A stretch of DNA of 33,185 bases from assembly GCA_002435745.1 (NCBI GenBank), contig DIWT01000018.1, positions 1 to 33,185 on the forward strand, written 5' to 3'. Position 1 is the first letter of the stretch; each line of letters opens with the position of its first letter. Shown here piece by piece: positions 24,001 to 31,138 of this stretch. A program made the translations under genes and the position numbers. The notes beneath the pieces were generated by a model that was not told the DNA's origin, did no database searches, and saw nothing but the letters and a program-made list of their open reading frames with translations. The DNA comes from a bacterium UBP15_UBA6099 (lineage in GTDB: Bacteria; UBP15; UBA6099).

Positions 24001-25240
24001 AGAACGGAGTGCCTCCTGACAACTGAATTTTTCCTGTCAGAAAAACCATAGTCGTGCTTTTGCTGGATGAACCGATTAATGTCTTTCCGTTGGGCAAAGA
24101 GTTCTTTGCAATAAACCTCAACTCGCTATTTGTAAACCCGATTTTAAGGCGGGTTTCAGTGTCAGTGCCCACAAACAGCTTGCAGGCGAGCGGGTCAGGC
24201 GTGTTCGGGTTGGTTACGCAGTCGCCGTTCCAAAGAACTTTGGCGAGGTTGGCGTCGATAGCCTCCGCTTTAGGCGCGAACGAAACCGCGAAAGCGTTCG
24301 GAAAGTGAATGTCAGCAGCGTTCGGGTCATTTATGTCGGGGTTGAAGAATATCATGAGATAACCTTCGATTGCTCCCGAACCCGATTGAGGCGGTTGCGC
24401 TCCGAGTTTTATCTTTGTGCACACCACGTCGTCCGTCGGCAGGTCTCCATATCCTTTGCCCGCGCTGGCTGAATATCCTCCGATATCCAGTATCTGCCAG
24501 CCTGAAACCACTGTCTGGTTACCGCTCGAGTCCGGCTCGCCGCAGGTGTCTCCGGTGGGGTCGTTGACGGAATAGCTCGTTCCGCATGTTGGCGTGCCAG
24601 TCTGGTTTACCGAGCAGCGCTCGTAACTCGACATCATCGTGCAGTTGCTCGTGGCGGCCGTTTCATAAGACGCGTTCCACGATGTCACGCTGGTGCACGA
24701 CACGCTATCAGGTTTGGGTAGTTGCGAAGTGACGTTTCCTCTGCCGTCGACTGCAACTATATAGTAATAAACGATGTCTCCTACCGCCGTCCCCGCCAAG
24801 CTGATTTCGCCCTCGAACTTTCCCGAATCAGCGTTGTAAGACATAGTAACGGGGGGCCCGGTGTTGGCGACTTCGTTAACGTAATAGAAAAGTTTCGGAT
24901 TTCCCTGTTTCAGACAGTTTCCCGTGCCGTTTGGATTGGGAATGCAAGGAGGATTTGGCACGACTGTCGGGTCGGCCCTTCCCCACCATTGCGCCATTTC
25001 ACAATCCGTCTGGTCGCAGTTCACGCCGCAACAAGCTTGCATCTGTTCCTGTCCGACAATCGTCGCGTATACCTTCATAACGGCGCCCGCCACCGCCGAA
25101 GAGTTTACTATATCCGTTATCTTCGGCGTTTTCGGGATCGTGGGGATGTCAAACTCGAATTTGACATCTTCCGCGAGCGCTCCGCAACTCAACAGAACCG
25201 CCAGCGCCAGCGCCGCTCCCGCTATTCGTATTCTTTTCAT
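21038..25240 (-). CDS. Very large secreted Cys-rich Fn3-like repeat protein with a dockerin-like end
   Basis: 1400 residues starting at 25240, where GGGGGAGACGAAA precedes the ATG; the ATG five codons upstream overlaps that site. Residues 1-23 are a signal peptide (KRIRIAGAALALAVLLSCGALAE); the LSCG segment weakly resembles a lipobox. The body has several fibronectin type III-like modules, recognisable by a recurring boundary motif: CTPEDWVAPAAP (about 568), CTPEDFKPPSKI (about 663), CTPLDTTAPNKP (about 931) and CYPSDKCLPP (about 1038). Each precedes a W-containing strand and a Y-D/Y-N-I strand. Cysteine is abundant throughout, suggesting disulfide-stabilised modules outside the cytoplasm. 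Near the C-terminus (about 1357-1377) is a single calcium-loop repeat, DFNMDGKISIHDLAVLKKNFG, like half a dockerin. No sortase or PEP-CTERM-type anchor follows. A role in adhesion, a surface layer or substrate binding is a guess. Confidence 0.85.
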   Translation of the reverse strand: MKRIRIAGAALALAVLLSCGALAEDVKFEFDIPTIPKTPKITDIVNSSAVAGAVMKVYATIVGQEQMQACCGVNCDQTDCEMAQWWGRADPTVVPNPPCIPNPNGTGNCLKQGNPKLFYYVNEVANTGPPVTMSYNADSGKFEGEISLAGTAVGDIVYYYIVAVDGRGNVTSQLPKPDSVSCTSVTSWNASYETAATSNCTMMSSYERCSVNQTGTPTCGTSYSVNDPTGDTCGEPDSSGNQTVVSGWQILDIGGYSASAGKGYGDLPTDDVVCTKIKLGAQPPQSGSGAIEGYLMIFFNPDINDPNAADIHFPNAFAVSFAPKAEAIDANLAKVLWNGDCVTNPNTPDPLACKLFVGTDTETRLKIGFTNSELRFIAKNSLPNGKTLIGSSSKSTTMVFLTGKIQLSGGTPFFVVDLTPGLDLLKDNRNVTVGPPGRPAPPIVKSTTCQTGGVGTTSTCIKQGTVAPPGGNNCNFQILPSPDKSFTNYYNVYYNTTNDKTSATLVATLSGASNFAENGTALYNKTYNIPNSGSQLNGYPRYFFFSAVNTSAEPGQQETLSASWTSAVCTPEDWVAPAAPTAFSCATPSGQEEKCYCAWTADKTADPSLYGFDIRRGGILLNTSAILPNSYDDPNLVNATPYSYDVRSIDVGDNKSSWASTTCTPEDFKPPSKIEPSVVLQIGKYGVNVNWEPSAETDMTGGGYNIYYCEKPAQTSCGADTGGLPVGYSKLNGTLVAHPAVPNPMSYSNDSAFGSEEKEWCFWVEACDNCKTASTCPSRTGANCSYFDTIYQYRKCIVVSAVVPDIAPLWPENQAVTADPAGQSCTLVWDQVCASDEPSTFLNCDYPTPDELVGYKIMHSATVAGSCDQLPTPGGGTPIRTVMAGGNTEYTHASSLLTNGTSYCYRVYAYNMFDKFSRATPVPATANAVICTPLDTTAPNKPDMIEPIAFDQFSCTPSWTAVTDKNSVTYDIHRCTGGWTTCNAGTKFTKINASAQTALNYMDDTVSSETEYIYCATASDPSANTSAKYESSELSNCGYCYPSDKCLPPTAVEGFEIAPTYYGARAGWTNSTDDDGMGAGYHVYLCTSSNPTSCTTPYGRLTSSGAVPGAHDRQLGQDPLTFANIPVTSSGNYYIGVSYTGVSCGESQITMSAAPVNLETQDACMIDPDECPVEIKIADPFMGYTIAACNSGDAGCLVATGQTTGFKKVAEGVSGVQIEVVESVSKAVVKMATTDSEGGIPTFRLKTGSCSDCADPTKQYIVQARFTEGTWDQNASGLMGCAADSPAGECVVTLQAAGALSETAATSVKSVAAPDVSTAGGGDVGNPTCRPTVHVANLQPLKYRFGALAGDAKYHPAVDFNMDGKISIHDLAVLKKNFGKPVPVSSNTMLCDPEFDNRTP

Positions 25241-25280
25241 TTTCGTCTCCCCCATTTCGTCTAAAAAACGACTCTGCCTT

Positions 25281-25310
25281 ATTCTATATCAAAATTCTTG
25301 CCAAAAACAA
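25281..25310 (-). promoter_or_regulatory. Candidate promoter of the large Fn3-like gene
   Basis: On the minus strand TTGTTT (25310-25305), 18 bp, TAGAAT (25286-25281), about 40 bases before the start. Confidence 0.42.
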
Positions 25311-25392
25311 AGGATTTGTCGTGTTTCAAAAGTTCTCAATTGCGCCCCATTGTCGCTTATCGTGCCGTTCAAAAATGCCTTTTTTTCTTCCA

Positions 25393-25433
25393 CCTGTGAC
25401 TTTTTTGCGAATCGCCTGTGACTTTTTTGTCAC
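25393..25433. repeat. Two helically phased direct repeats with an overlapping palindrome
   Basis: CCTGTGACTTTTTTG occurs at 25393-25407 and again at 25415-25429, exactly 22 bp (about two helical turns) apart. The second copy runs into GTCAC and forms GTGAC-TTTTTT-GTCAC (25418-25433), ending on the stop codon of the receiver-HATPase gene. It lies about 80 bp upstream of the candidate promoter of the large secreted protein. It could be a regulator site or a weak transcript-end hairpin. Confidence 0.6.
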
Positions 25434-26350
25434 TATATCTGGTTTATCAGCAGCGGTTTGTTCTCGATATATTCCTGATTGAAGTACATGAAAATCAGGA
25501 CTTCCGTCCTTTTATCCTTCTCGATGTTCACTATTAATTTGTCGCAAAGATAGCGTGTCAGATAGATGCCCCTGCCGCCCGACGCTATGAGGTCTTCCGG
25601 GCTGGGATTGACGCCTTTATTGATCTGGCTCAACACCTTTTCTTTGGAGAGCGAGCCGCTCGAATCGTTTATGACCACTATGAGTTTTTTGTCGTCCGCC
25701 CCGTATTGAATCACCACTTCCTCGGTGTCTTTCAGAGCGACGACTGAGCCTTTTTCATATCCGTAAGCGTGATAGATTGCGTTCGTGCCCATCTCAATGA
25801 GGCCGGTTTTCAGCCCGTAGAGTTTTTCCTCGTCGAGGTTGGGGCGGGCGAATTCGATTATGTCGTTGACGGCCGTCTTCAACATGGAAGTTTCTGTTAT
25901 TTTAACTTTAACGATACTCGGAGAGCCTTCGAGGTAGTTGTCTATGCCGAAGATGTTGTTGCCGGTGATGAGGTTGTCCACCGTTCTGATAATCTCATCC
26001 GGGGGGTCCATCTTGCAGATAATGTTGAAGACGCCTTTTTCGAGGGCCATCTTCATGTAGTCGTCGATATTGAATCCGGTAATCATCCCGGTGTTGATGC
26101 CGGGGTCGATTTTTTTGATGGCCTCAATCGTCTCGAAGCCGTCCATGCCGGGCATGTTGATATCCGTGAGCACGAACTGGAACAGAGGGTTTGGGTCTTC
26201 GCGGTCGGCTTCGAAAATCTTGACCGCCTCTTCCCCGGAAGCGGCAAAAACCGCGCTAAAATCCTCTTTTTTTGAAAAGATGTCCTCAAAGAACGCGCGA
26301 ACCGACCTTGAGTCGTCCACAACTAAAATGTGTTTCTTTTCTAAGGTCAT
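25433..26350 (-). CDS. Response-regulator receiver fused to an RsbW-like HATPase (anti-sigma-type kinase)
   Basis: 305 residues. An N-terminal receiver domain (about 5-125) has the acidic pair Asp12/Asp13, the phospho-acceptor Asp63 in VLTDINMPGMDG, Thr91 in ITGF and Lys113. A C-terminal HATPase_c domain (about 150-290) of the serine-kinase/anti-sigma type shows KTGLIEMGTNAIYHA (181-195, N-box Asn190), NDSSG (228-232) and GGRGIYLTRYLCDKL (258-272). No DHp histidine domain lies between them, so it is not a hybrid histidine kinase. It would couple a phosphorylation input to partner switching. The STAS gene 91 bases upstream on the same strand is the natural partner. The start is ATG at 26350 (a TTG sits just before it); no good ribosome site is visible. 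Confidence 0.9.
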   Translation of the reverse strand: MTLEKKHILVVDDSRSVRAFFEDIFSKKEDFSAVFAASGEEAVKIFEADREDPNPLFQFVLTDINMPGMDGFETIEAIKKIDPGINTGMITGFNIDDYMKMALEKGVFNIICKMDPPDEIIRTVDNLITGNNIFGIDNYLEGSPSIVKVKITETSMLKTAVNDIIEFARPNLDEEKLYGLKTGLIEMGTNAIYHAYGYEKGSVVALKDTEEVVIQYGADDKKLIVVINDSSGSLSKEKVLSQINKGVNPSPEDLIASGGRGIYLTRYLCDKLIVNIEKDKRTEVLIFMYFNQEYIENKPLLINQI

Positions 26351-26441
26351 CAATATGAGATAATTCCGGGAGAAAAACCGGATGTCCCGTCAGGGAGCCG
26401 GAGCGGCGGAGCCGATTCCGGGAATCCCGGCGCTGTGATTG

Positions 26442-26744
26442 TCATCGCACTGTAATTATCTTGTCGAGCCTAGTGGCTTTCATCACCTTGCGGATGTCGC
26501 TGTTGATATTGGTCAGAACGAACCTGCCTCCCTTTTCGGAAATGGCGGCGGCTATCTTGTTGAACATGCCGAGCGTCATGCTGTAGAGTGTCGTCACGTT
26601 GGACAGGTCGAGGGAAACCTCGGTCGCGCCCGCTTCGATCTCTTTGACTATCGCCGCTTCCACCTCTTTATAGTTGTCGAAGTGGATTTCCTCTTCCGGC
26701 TTGATGTTTACCCTTGCGCCGTCCCTTTCTATCATCAGTTCCAT
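26442..26744 (-). CDS. STAS-domain anti-anti-sigma factor-like protein
   Basis: A 100-residue single STAS domain of the SpoIIAA/RsbV type, from the pattern VNIKPEEEIHFDNYKEVEAAI, then VSLDLSNVTTLYSMTLGMFNKI (split about 43-64), then GGRFVLTNINSDIRKVM. At the usual DSSG phosphorylation loop it reads LYSMTLG, which keeps a Ser but lacks the Asp and Gly, so regulation by phosphorylation is possible but not certain. In partner switching, the unphosphorylated STAS protein binds the HATPase kinase, here probably the receiver-HATPase gene product next door. The ribosome site is AGAAAGGAAATGAAAA. No sigma factor or PP2C phosphatase is encoded in the window. Confidence 0.88.
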   Translation of the reverse strand: MELMIERDGARVNIKPEEEIHFDNYKEVEAAIVKEIEAGATEVSLDLSNVTTLYSMTLGMFNKIAAAISEKGGRFVLTNINSDIRKVMKATRLDKIITVR

Positions 26745-26815
26745 TTTTCATTTCCTTTCTATATCGTTCCCGCGACTTTCATATCCTAAACAAAACCGGC
26801 GAAAAAAACAATCCG

Positions 26816-27796
26816 TCAGGGCAACGGCCTCTCGCGTTCTTCCTTGTTGAGTTTTCTCCAGTTTTCGGCTTCGGCCTTGCCGGCGGTGTTTTCCGGCAGG
26901 ATGAGGGTTAACGCTTTGTGATGCACCTCGACCTCTATCGGCGTCATTCCCAATACTTCTCCGTCCACGTGATAGTACGCGTTCGGCACTGTTTCAATGC
27001 GCATTTTCTTGGCTCTCAAGTGGCCGGCGCTGAACTTGTCTACGAACCTGTAGTAGTCCCGCCTTCCGCGCGCGAAGTTGATTATAAGCTGCAGAATGCC
27101 GATCGGCGACTTGTGCTGAAGAACGCAGACGTCCAAATATCCGCTCTTAATTGAAAACTTCGATTTGATTCCGAGAAAACCGTCGAAGCTGGCCGCGTTG
27201 CCGACGATGGTGTTGAAGGTGGAAAACGTCACTTCCTTGTCCTCGTCGATGATAATCTTCATCACCTGACGGCCCTTGTCGAAGGTCTGCCTGAGCGCGG
27301 ATATCACGTAAGCCAGAACGCCGACATACTTTTTGATTTTGGGATTGACCTGATAGGCGATCTTCGCCTCGATGCCGATGCCGAGCATCCAGATGTAATA
27401 CCTTTCGCCCACCCTGCCTACGTCCACGCGGACGGGGATTCCTTCGAGCACGTTCTTGGTGGCGATCTGGATGTCGGAAGAAATTTTCATCTCGGAGCAG
27501 AACACGTTGGTGCTGCCGTTGGGGATGATGCCCATGCGGGCGCCCGAATGAGCCAGCCCGTTGGCGACTTCGTTGACCGTGCCGTCGCCGCCGGCCGCCA
27601 CGACCGCATAGTATTCCCCGGTCTTCGCCGCCGCCGCCGCCAGTTCCGCCGCGTGCATCGCCCGCTCGGTTATTCCGAAGACGACTTCTATCCCCGGCTC
27701 ATGCGTCTTGAACCACTTTTCAATCTCCTGTTTGGAAAAATCCAAACCTCTGCGTCCGGCCTTGCCGTTTAACACCACATAGACTTTTCTTCCCAT
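26816..27796 (-). CDS. Diacylglycerol kinase-family lipid kinase
   Basis: 326 residues of the DAGK_cat/YegS-DgkB family, which phosphorylate diacylglycerol or related lipids at the inner membrane face. Motifs are the N-terminal VLNGKAGRRG (8-17), the nucleotide loop AAGGDGTVNEVANGL (67-81), GIIPNGSTNVF (89-99) and a late YYHVDGEVLG. Length is typical. The start is supported by GAAAGGTGAGTC. It is first in a three-gene run with the STAS and receiver-HATPase genes, gaps of 71 and 91 bases. Cotranscription would tie lipid turnover to the partner-switching module, but the link is only positional. Confidence 0.92.
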   Translation of the reverse strand: MGRKVYVVLNGKAGRRGLDFSKQEIEKWFKTHEPGIEVVFGITERAMHAAELAAAAAKTGEYYAVVAAGGDGTVNEVANGLAHSGARMGIIPNGSTNVFCSEMKISSDIQIATKNVLEGIPVRVDVGRVGERYYIWMLGIGIEAKIAYQVNPKIKKYVGVLAYVISALRQTFDKGRQVMKIIIDEDKEVTFSTFNTIVGNAASFDGFLGIKSKFSIKSGYLDVCVLQHKSPIGILQLIINFARGRRDYYRFVDKFSAGHLRAKKMRIETVPNAYYHVDGEVLGMTPIEVEVHHKALTLILPENTAGKAEAENWRKLNKEERERPLP

Positions 27797-27879
27797 GACT
27801 CACCTTTCGCTCTGTTTTTTCGTCGCGAATAGACGATGAAACATTCAGATAAATACTGTCCTATGGCATTTCAAATTTA

Positions 27880-27909
27880 AATATACTAATGAAATGGGGA
27901 TTAAATCAA
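27880..27909 (-). promoter_or_regulatory. Candidate promoter of the lipid kinase/STAS/receiver-HATPase operon
   Basis: On the minus strand TTGATT (27909-27904), 18 bp, TATATT (27885-27880), within an AT-rich patch, giving a leader of about 75 bases. Confidence 0.48.
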
Positions 27910-27934
27910 GAGAAAAATAAATTTTTCGACCGCG

Positions 27935-28894
27935 TCACAGCTTGGCGGAGAGCATTCTCAGGGCTTCCATGCTTTCGATCAGGCGTCTGTCGATGATGTA
28001 GATTTCGTTCCTGTCCGGATTTTTCAGGCAGTAGCGGTCTCCGCCCGGAGCGCCGATTGTGAATATCTTATTTTCGCCGTTCGAGTATCCGAATTCGAGA
28101 GAATAGGCAGGGTTGTCCAGACCGCACGAGTCGGCGTCCGAAAGCTCGGCAAACCCGGCGGCCTCTGAAAATTCCAGCGCGGACATCAGGTCGAGCGCCT
28201 CGTTCGCGCACTCTTTTTCCGCCGCTCCGGATATGCGCCAATCGAGGGCGGCGACCGCCTGTTCATTCTCCCCGCCGCCGGGTTTTCCTCTTTCGCACGA
28301 CGCCGCAGCCGCGCCGAGCGTGGCCGTGACGCGTCGTATTTTGTCCCTTTCAAGCGGCTCCGTGAGGCTTTTATCCCTCAATCCGTCGGCGGTAACCTCC
28401 AGACTCTTTATCGTGTAGGATGAAACGAGATAAACGGAGTCGCCGCCGGAGCGCGCCGCGTAGAAGTTGCCGCCCACAGGCGCGGCGTCGCCGACAACTA
28501 TTTTTACGGTTTGACCGCCGTCCAGAAAGATATCCGCTTCGAGCCGGGGACTGTCCAGCCCGAACACGGCGGCGTCTTCCATTTTCCCGGCCACCCCTTC
28601 CGATTTTATCTCTCGCAGGTCGTCGAGAAGCGAATCGATGGCGATTTTGTTAGTCCGCGCGTCCACCGGGCTTACCATCCGCCATGCGCCTTTTTTCTTT
28701 TCGATTTTCAAAGTCTCGCCGCCGAAAACTATTTTTAGTGAAACGGCTTTTTCGGCGTCGATTTCCGCCACGACCGGTTTTTTCGCTTCGTCCGCGCGCT
28801 CTTTTCGAGAAGGCCCTCTCTCCATGAAATAGACATAAGCCGCCAGAGCGATAAACAGCGCGGCGGCTACGGCTGTCGCGGTGAACCTCTTCAT
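27935..28894 (-). CDS. DUF4340 protein, accessory subunit of a Gld-like ABC exporter
   Basis: 319 residues. An N-terminal signal anchor (MKRFTATAVAAALFIALAAY) is followed by an extracytoplasmic domain of the DUF4340 type: repeated beta-rich units with LKIVFGGETLKIEKKKGAW, DARTNKIAIDSLLDDL, FGLDSPRLEADIFLDGG and GLDNPAYSLEFGYS. The start at 28894 has AGGAGGCGGTCGAA before it, and its ATG overlaps the TGA of the preceding gene (ATGA), so the two are translationally coupled; the longer frame to 29065 is rejected. DUF4340 genes are regularly found behind GldG-like genes and an ABC-2 ATPase/permease pair. The protein's molecular role is unknown. Confidence 0.88.
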   Translation of the reverse strand: MKRFTATAVAAALFIALAAYVYFMERGPSRKERADEAKKPVVAEIDAEKAVSLKIVFGGETLKIEKKKGAWRMVSPVDARTNKIAIDSLLDDLREIKSEGVAGKMEDAAVFGLDSPRLEADIFLDGGQTVKIVVGDAAPVGGNFYAARSGGDSVYLVSSYTIKSLEVTADGLRDKSLTEPLERDKIRRVTATLGAAAASCERGKPGGGENEQAVAALDWRISGAAEKECANEALDLMSALEFSEAAGFAELSDADSCGLDNPAYSLEFGYSNGENKIFTIGAPGGDRYCLKNPDRNEIYIIDRRLIESMEALRMLSAKL

Positions 28895-30378
28895 TTCGAC
28901 CGCCTCCTGAACCAAATCCAAGCGCCCGCAGCCGCGAGAGCTAGCGGAATAAGGGCGACGCAGATGATAAAGAGGCTGCCCCGCTGTTGAGCCGTCATTT
29001 CGAGCGGCCTGAAGTCCACCGGGCGCGGCCTTATCACAATCATATCTTCCTCGCCCGCCAGCCATGCCGTCGCGTTCATGAAAAGGTCCGCGTTCCCCGT
29101 GCCGCCCATCAGTTGTTTGATGATTCCGTCCATCGAAACAAGAGAATTCGACGGGAAATCCGCGTCGCCGAAAACCACGATGCGAGTCGAAATTTCGGAC
29201 GCGGATTCGGCGGCGTCTTCTTCGGCTTGGTCCGCGTCCGAGTCTTGCGCGTCATTTTTCGGAACCAATCTTTTTTCCGCCGCCGCGCCGATGGACACCG
29301 GCCCTTCCAAGTCTGCCGCCGCGTCGAACGCGGGACGCGCCGTCTTAAGGTCGGTTTCCCCCCATCCTTTCGAGGTGGTTTTCAACAGAGAAGCCACCTC
29401 TACGCCGTCCTGCGCGGAACCTGAAGGAGAAACGCTTCTAGCCCCCTGAAGAGTGACCGTCAGCCTCGATTCGAGCAGTTTCGAGGTGATTTCGTGCGGC
29501 ATGAGTTCTGGAATAGGCGCGAGAGGGTCTTCGCCGAAGAACCTGCCGGGGTCGATTACTACGTCGTTGCCGACGGAGACGCCCCACTCGGCAAGCAGCT
29601 GCTCAAGTCCGGTTTCGCGGGCCGGTTCGAGCAGAAAGATGGCTCTGCCGCCGTTTGAAAGATAGCCTTTGAGGACTTCGATTTCGGGTTGCAAAAACAT
29701 CTTCTGCGGCCCCAGCGCGCCTATCGCGGAGCATTCGCCGGGAACCTTTTTCTCGACAGCCAGATTTATCGTCTTGACTACGAAATTTTCGCCTTCCAGC
29801 ATTCCCCCGACCGCGCCGTAGTCGCCGCCCCCGGAGCCGTCTATGCCACCTTCGCCGTGCCCTTCGAGGAAACAAAGCGTCTTCTGCTCCTTCGATGTCA
29901 GCGCGATAATCGCGTTCGTGAACGCCTGTTCACCTGTGAATTCGGGAGGAGCCTCGCCTCCGTAAGGGTCGTAGCTGAACTTGAATATATCCTGCATGCC
30001 GACGTTCTTTTTCTTGTCGCCCGCGATGAACACCACGCCGTAATCAGAGACGTTCAGTTTTCTGGCCTCCGCAGGCCGCGCGGCTGGGTCTATCATCTCG
30101 AACATAAACTTTGGCGACACACGCGCATACTCCTTCAATATGTCTTCTATCATCGAAGCGGGTATCGACCCTGTCTCAAAAAACGCCTTCGCCTCGACAT
30201 CCGTTTCGAGCGTGCGAAGAACCGCCGTCGTCTTGTCCGAAAGCGTGTTCAGCCCCATCTCGGAGAAATCTTTCCTGACGGGATTGCGGGCCGCCACGTA
30301 ATAAGCCATAAAAGCGATGCCCACCGCCAGAAAAGTCAGAACCGCGGAATTTATTCTATTCAGAGACCTTTTTTTCAC
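28891..30378 (-). CDS. GldG-like ABC-exporter auxiliary membrane protein
   Basis: 495 residues from a GTG start at 30378, chosen because AGGAGGGCCGATACA precedes it; the open frame extends 84 codons further upstream but that part is low-complexity Arg/Ser, overlaps the permease gene and has no ribosome site. One TM segment lies near the N-terminus (INSAVLTFLAVGIAFMAYYV). A large outside domain of the GldG/IFT52-like type follows (TLCFLEGHGEGG, GGRAIFLLEP, VVFGDADFPSNS), then a C-terminal TM (LFIICVALIPLALAAAGAWIWF) and a basic tail. In Bacteroidota GldFG with GldA form an ABC transporter linked to gliding. Relatives are widespread in non-gliding bacteria. Third gene of the exporter operon. 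Confidence 0.9.
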   Translation of the reverse strand: MKKRSLNRINSAVLTFLAVGIAFMAYYVAARNPVRKDFSEMGLNTLSDKTTAVLRTLETDVEAKAFFETGSIPASMIEDILKEYARVSPKFMFEMIDPAARPAEARKLNVSDYGVVFIAGDKKKNVGMQDIFKFSYDPYGGEAPPEFTGEQAFTNAIIALTSKEQKTLCFLEGHGEGGIDGSGGGDYGAVGGMLEGENFVVKTINLAVEKKVPGECSAIGALGPQKMFLQPEIEVLKGYLSNGGRAIFLLEPARETGLEQLLAEWGVSVGNDVVIDPGRFFGEDPLAPIPELMPHEITSKLLESRLTVTLQGARSVSPSGSAQDGVEVASLLKTTSKGWGETDLKTARPAFDAAADLEGPVSIGAAAEKRLVPKNDAQDSDADQAEEDAAESASEISTRIVVFGDADFPSNSLVSMDGIIKQLMGGTGNADLFMNATAWLAGEEDMIVIRPRPVDFRPLEMTAQQRGSLFIICVALIPLALAAAGAWIWFRRRSK

Positions 30379-30391
30379 TGTATCGGCCCTC

Positions 30392-31138
30392 CTAAAATCT
30401 CTTCGAATCAAGCCTTCTCGCCGTAATAAAAAGGAAGAGAAGGATGAACGCGACGTAATAGACGACGTGGGTAGAGTCGATGACGCCCTTTTCGAAATCG
30501 AAATAATGGTCGAGAACGCCCGCCGCTTCGAGCACGGAAGAGAGAGCCTTGGCGACCGCCTCCGCCGCCGCCGAGCCTGTGAAGCTGGCGGCCAACGCGT
30601 CCACCGCGCTCTGGGCGGCGCGTATGACAATCAGCAGCAGAGCCAGCCCGAAGGCCGACACCGCCGCCGCCGGCTGGCTTCGCGTCAGCGACGAGCAGTA
30701 AACCCCAAGCGACGCCAGCGCCCCGGACAACAGTAAAAGCCCCGCATACCCCGTCAGCGCGGGTCCCCAGTCCGGGTCGCCGTATATCCCGATTATCAGC
30801 GCGTACTGGCCGGACAGCGCGATTATCGCCCCCGCCAGAGCCATGACCGCCATGAACTTCCCCGCCACCAACTGCCCGGACGTCACCGGCGACGTCATCA
30901 GAAGCTCGTCCGTGCCGGACGCGAATTCCTCCGCGAACGACCTCATCGTCAGAAAAGGCATGATGAAGATAAGCATTGTTGCTATCAGCCCGAACGCGCC
31001 TCTCATGCTCGCCTCTTCCATGCCTGCCACGAGCAGAAACGACGACACGCAGAAAAACACAGCCATGACGACATACGCGAGCGGCGACATGAAAAGCGAT
31101 TTGACATCTTTTTTAAATATATAGTAAGCGTTACGCAT
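30392..31138 (-). CDS. ABC-2 family permease (GldF-like)
   Basis: 248 residues with about six hydrophobic segments. The N-terminus reads MRNAYYIFKKDVKSLFMSP before the first TM, typical of ABC-2 permeases of the GldF/NosY kind; between TM2 and TM3 lies the conserved MRSFAEEFASGTDELLMTSPV. It overlaps the ATPase gene by eight bases, with GAGGAGG inside that gene's 3' end as ribosome site. With the ATPase it would form the membrane core of an exporter. Confidence 0.93.
   Translation of the reverse strand: MRNAYYIFKKDVKSLFMSPLAYVVMAVFFCVSSFLLVAGMEEASMRGAFGLIATMLIFIMPFLTMRSFAEEFASGTDELLMTSPVTSGQLVAGKFMAVMALAGAIIALSGQYALIIGIYGDPDWGPALTGYAGLLLLSGALASLGVYCSSLTRSQPAAAVSAFGLALLLIVIRAAQSAVDALAASFTGSAAAEAVAKALSSVLEAAGVLDHYFDFEKGVIDSTHVVYYVAFILLFLFITARRLDSKRF

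Noticed and set aside
28895..29065. 57-residue N-terminal extension of the DUF4340 protein
   Set aside because: It reads across the 3' end of the GldG-like gene; the ATG at 28894 has a good ribosome site and is followed by a signal anchor.
30379..30630. 84-residue N-terminal extension of the GldG-like protein
   Set aside because: Arg/Ser-rich, overlaps the permease gene, and a GTG with a strong ribosome site lies at 30378.
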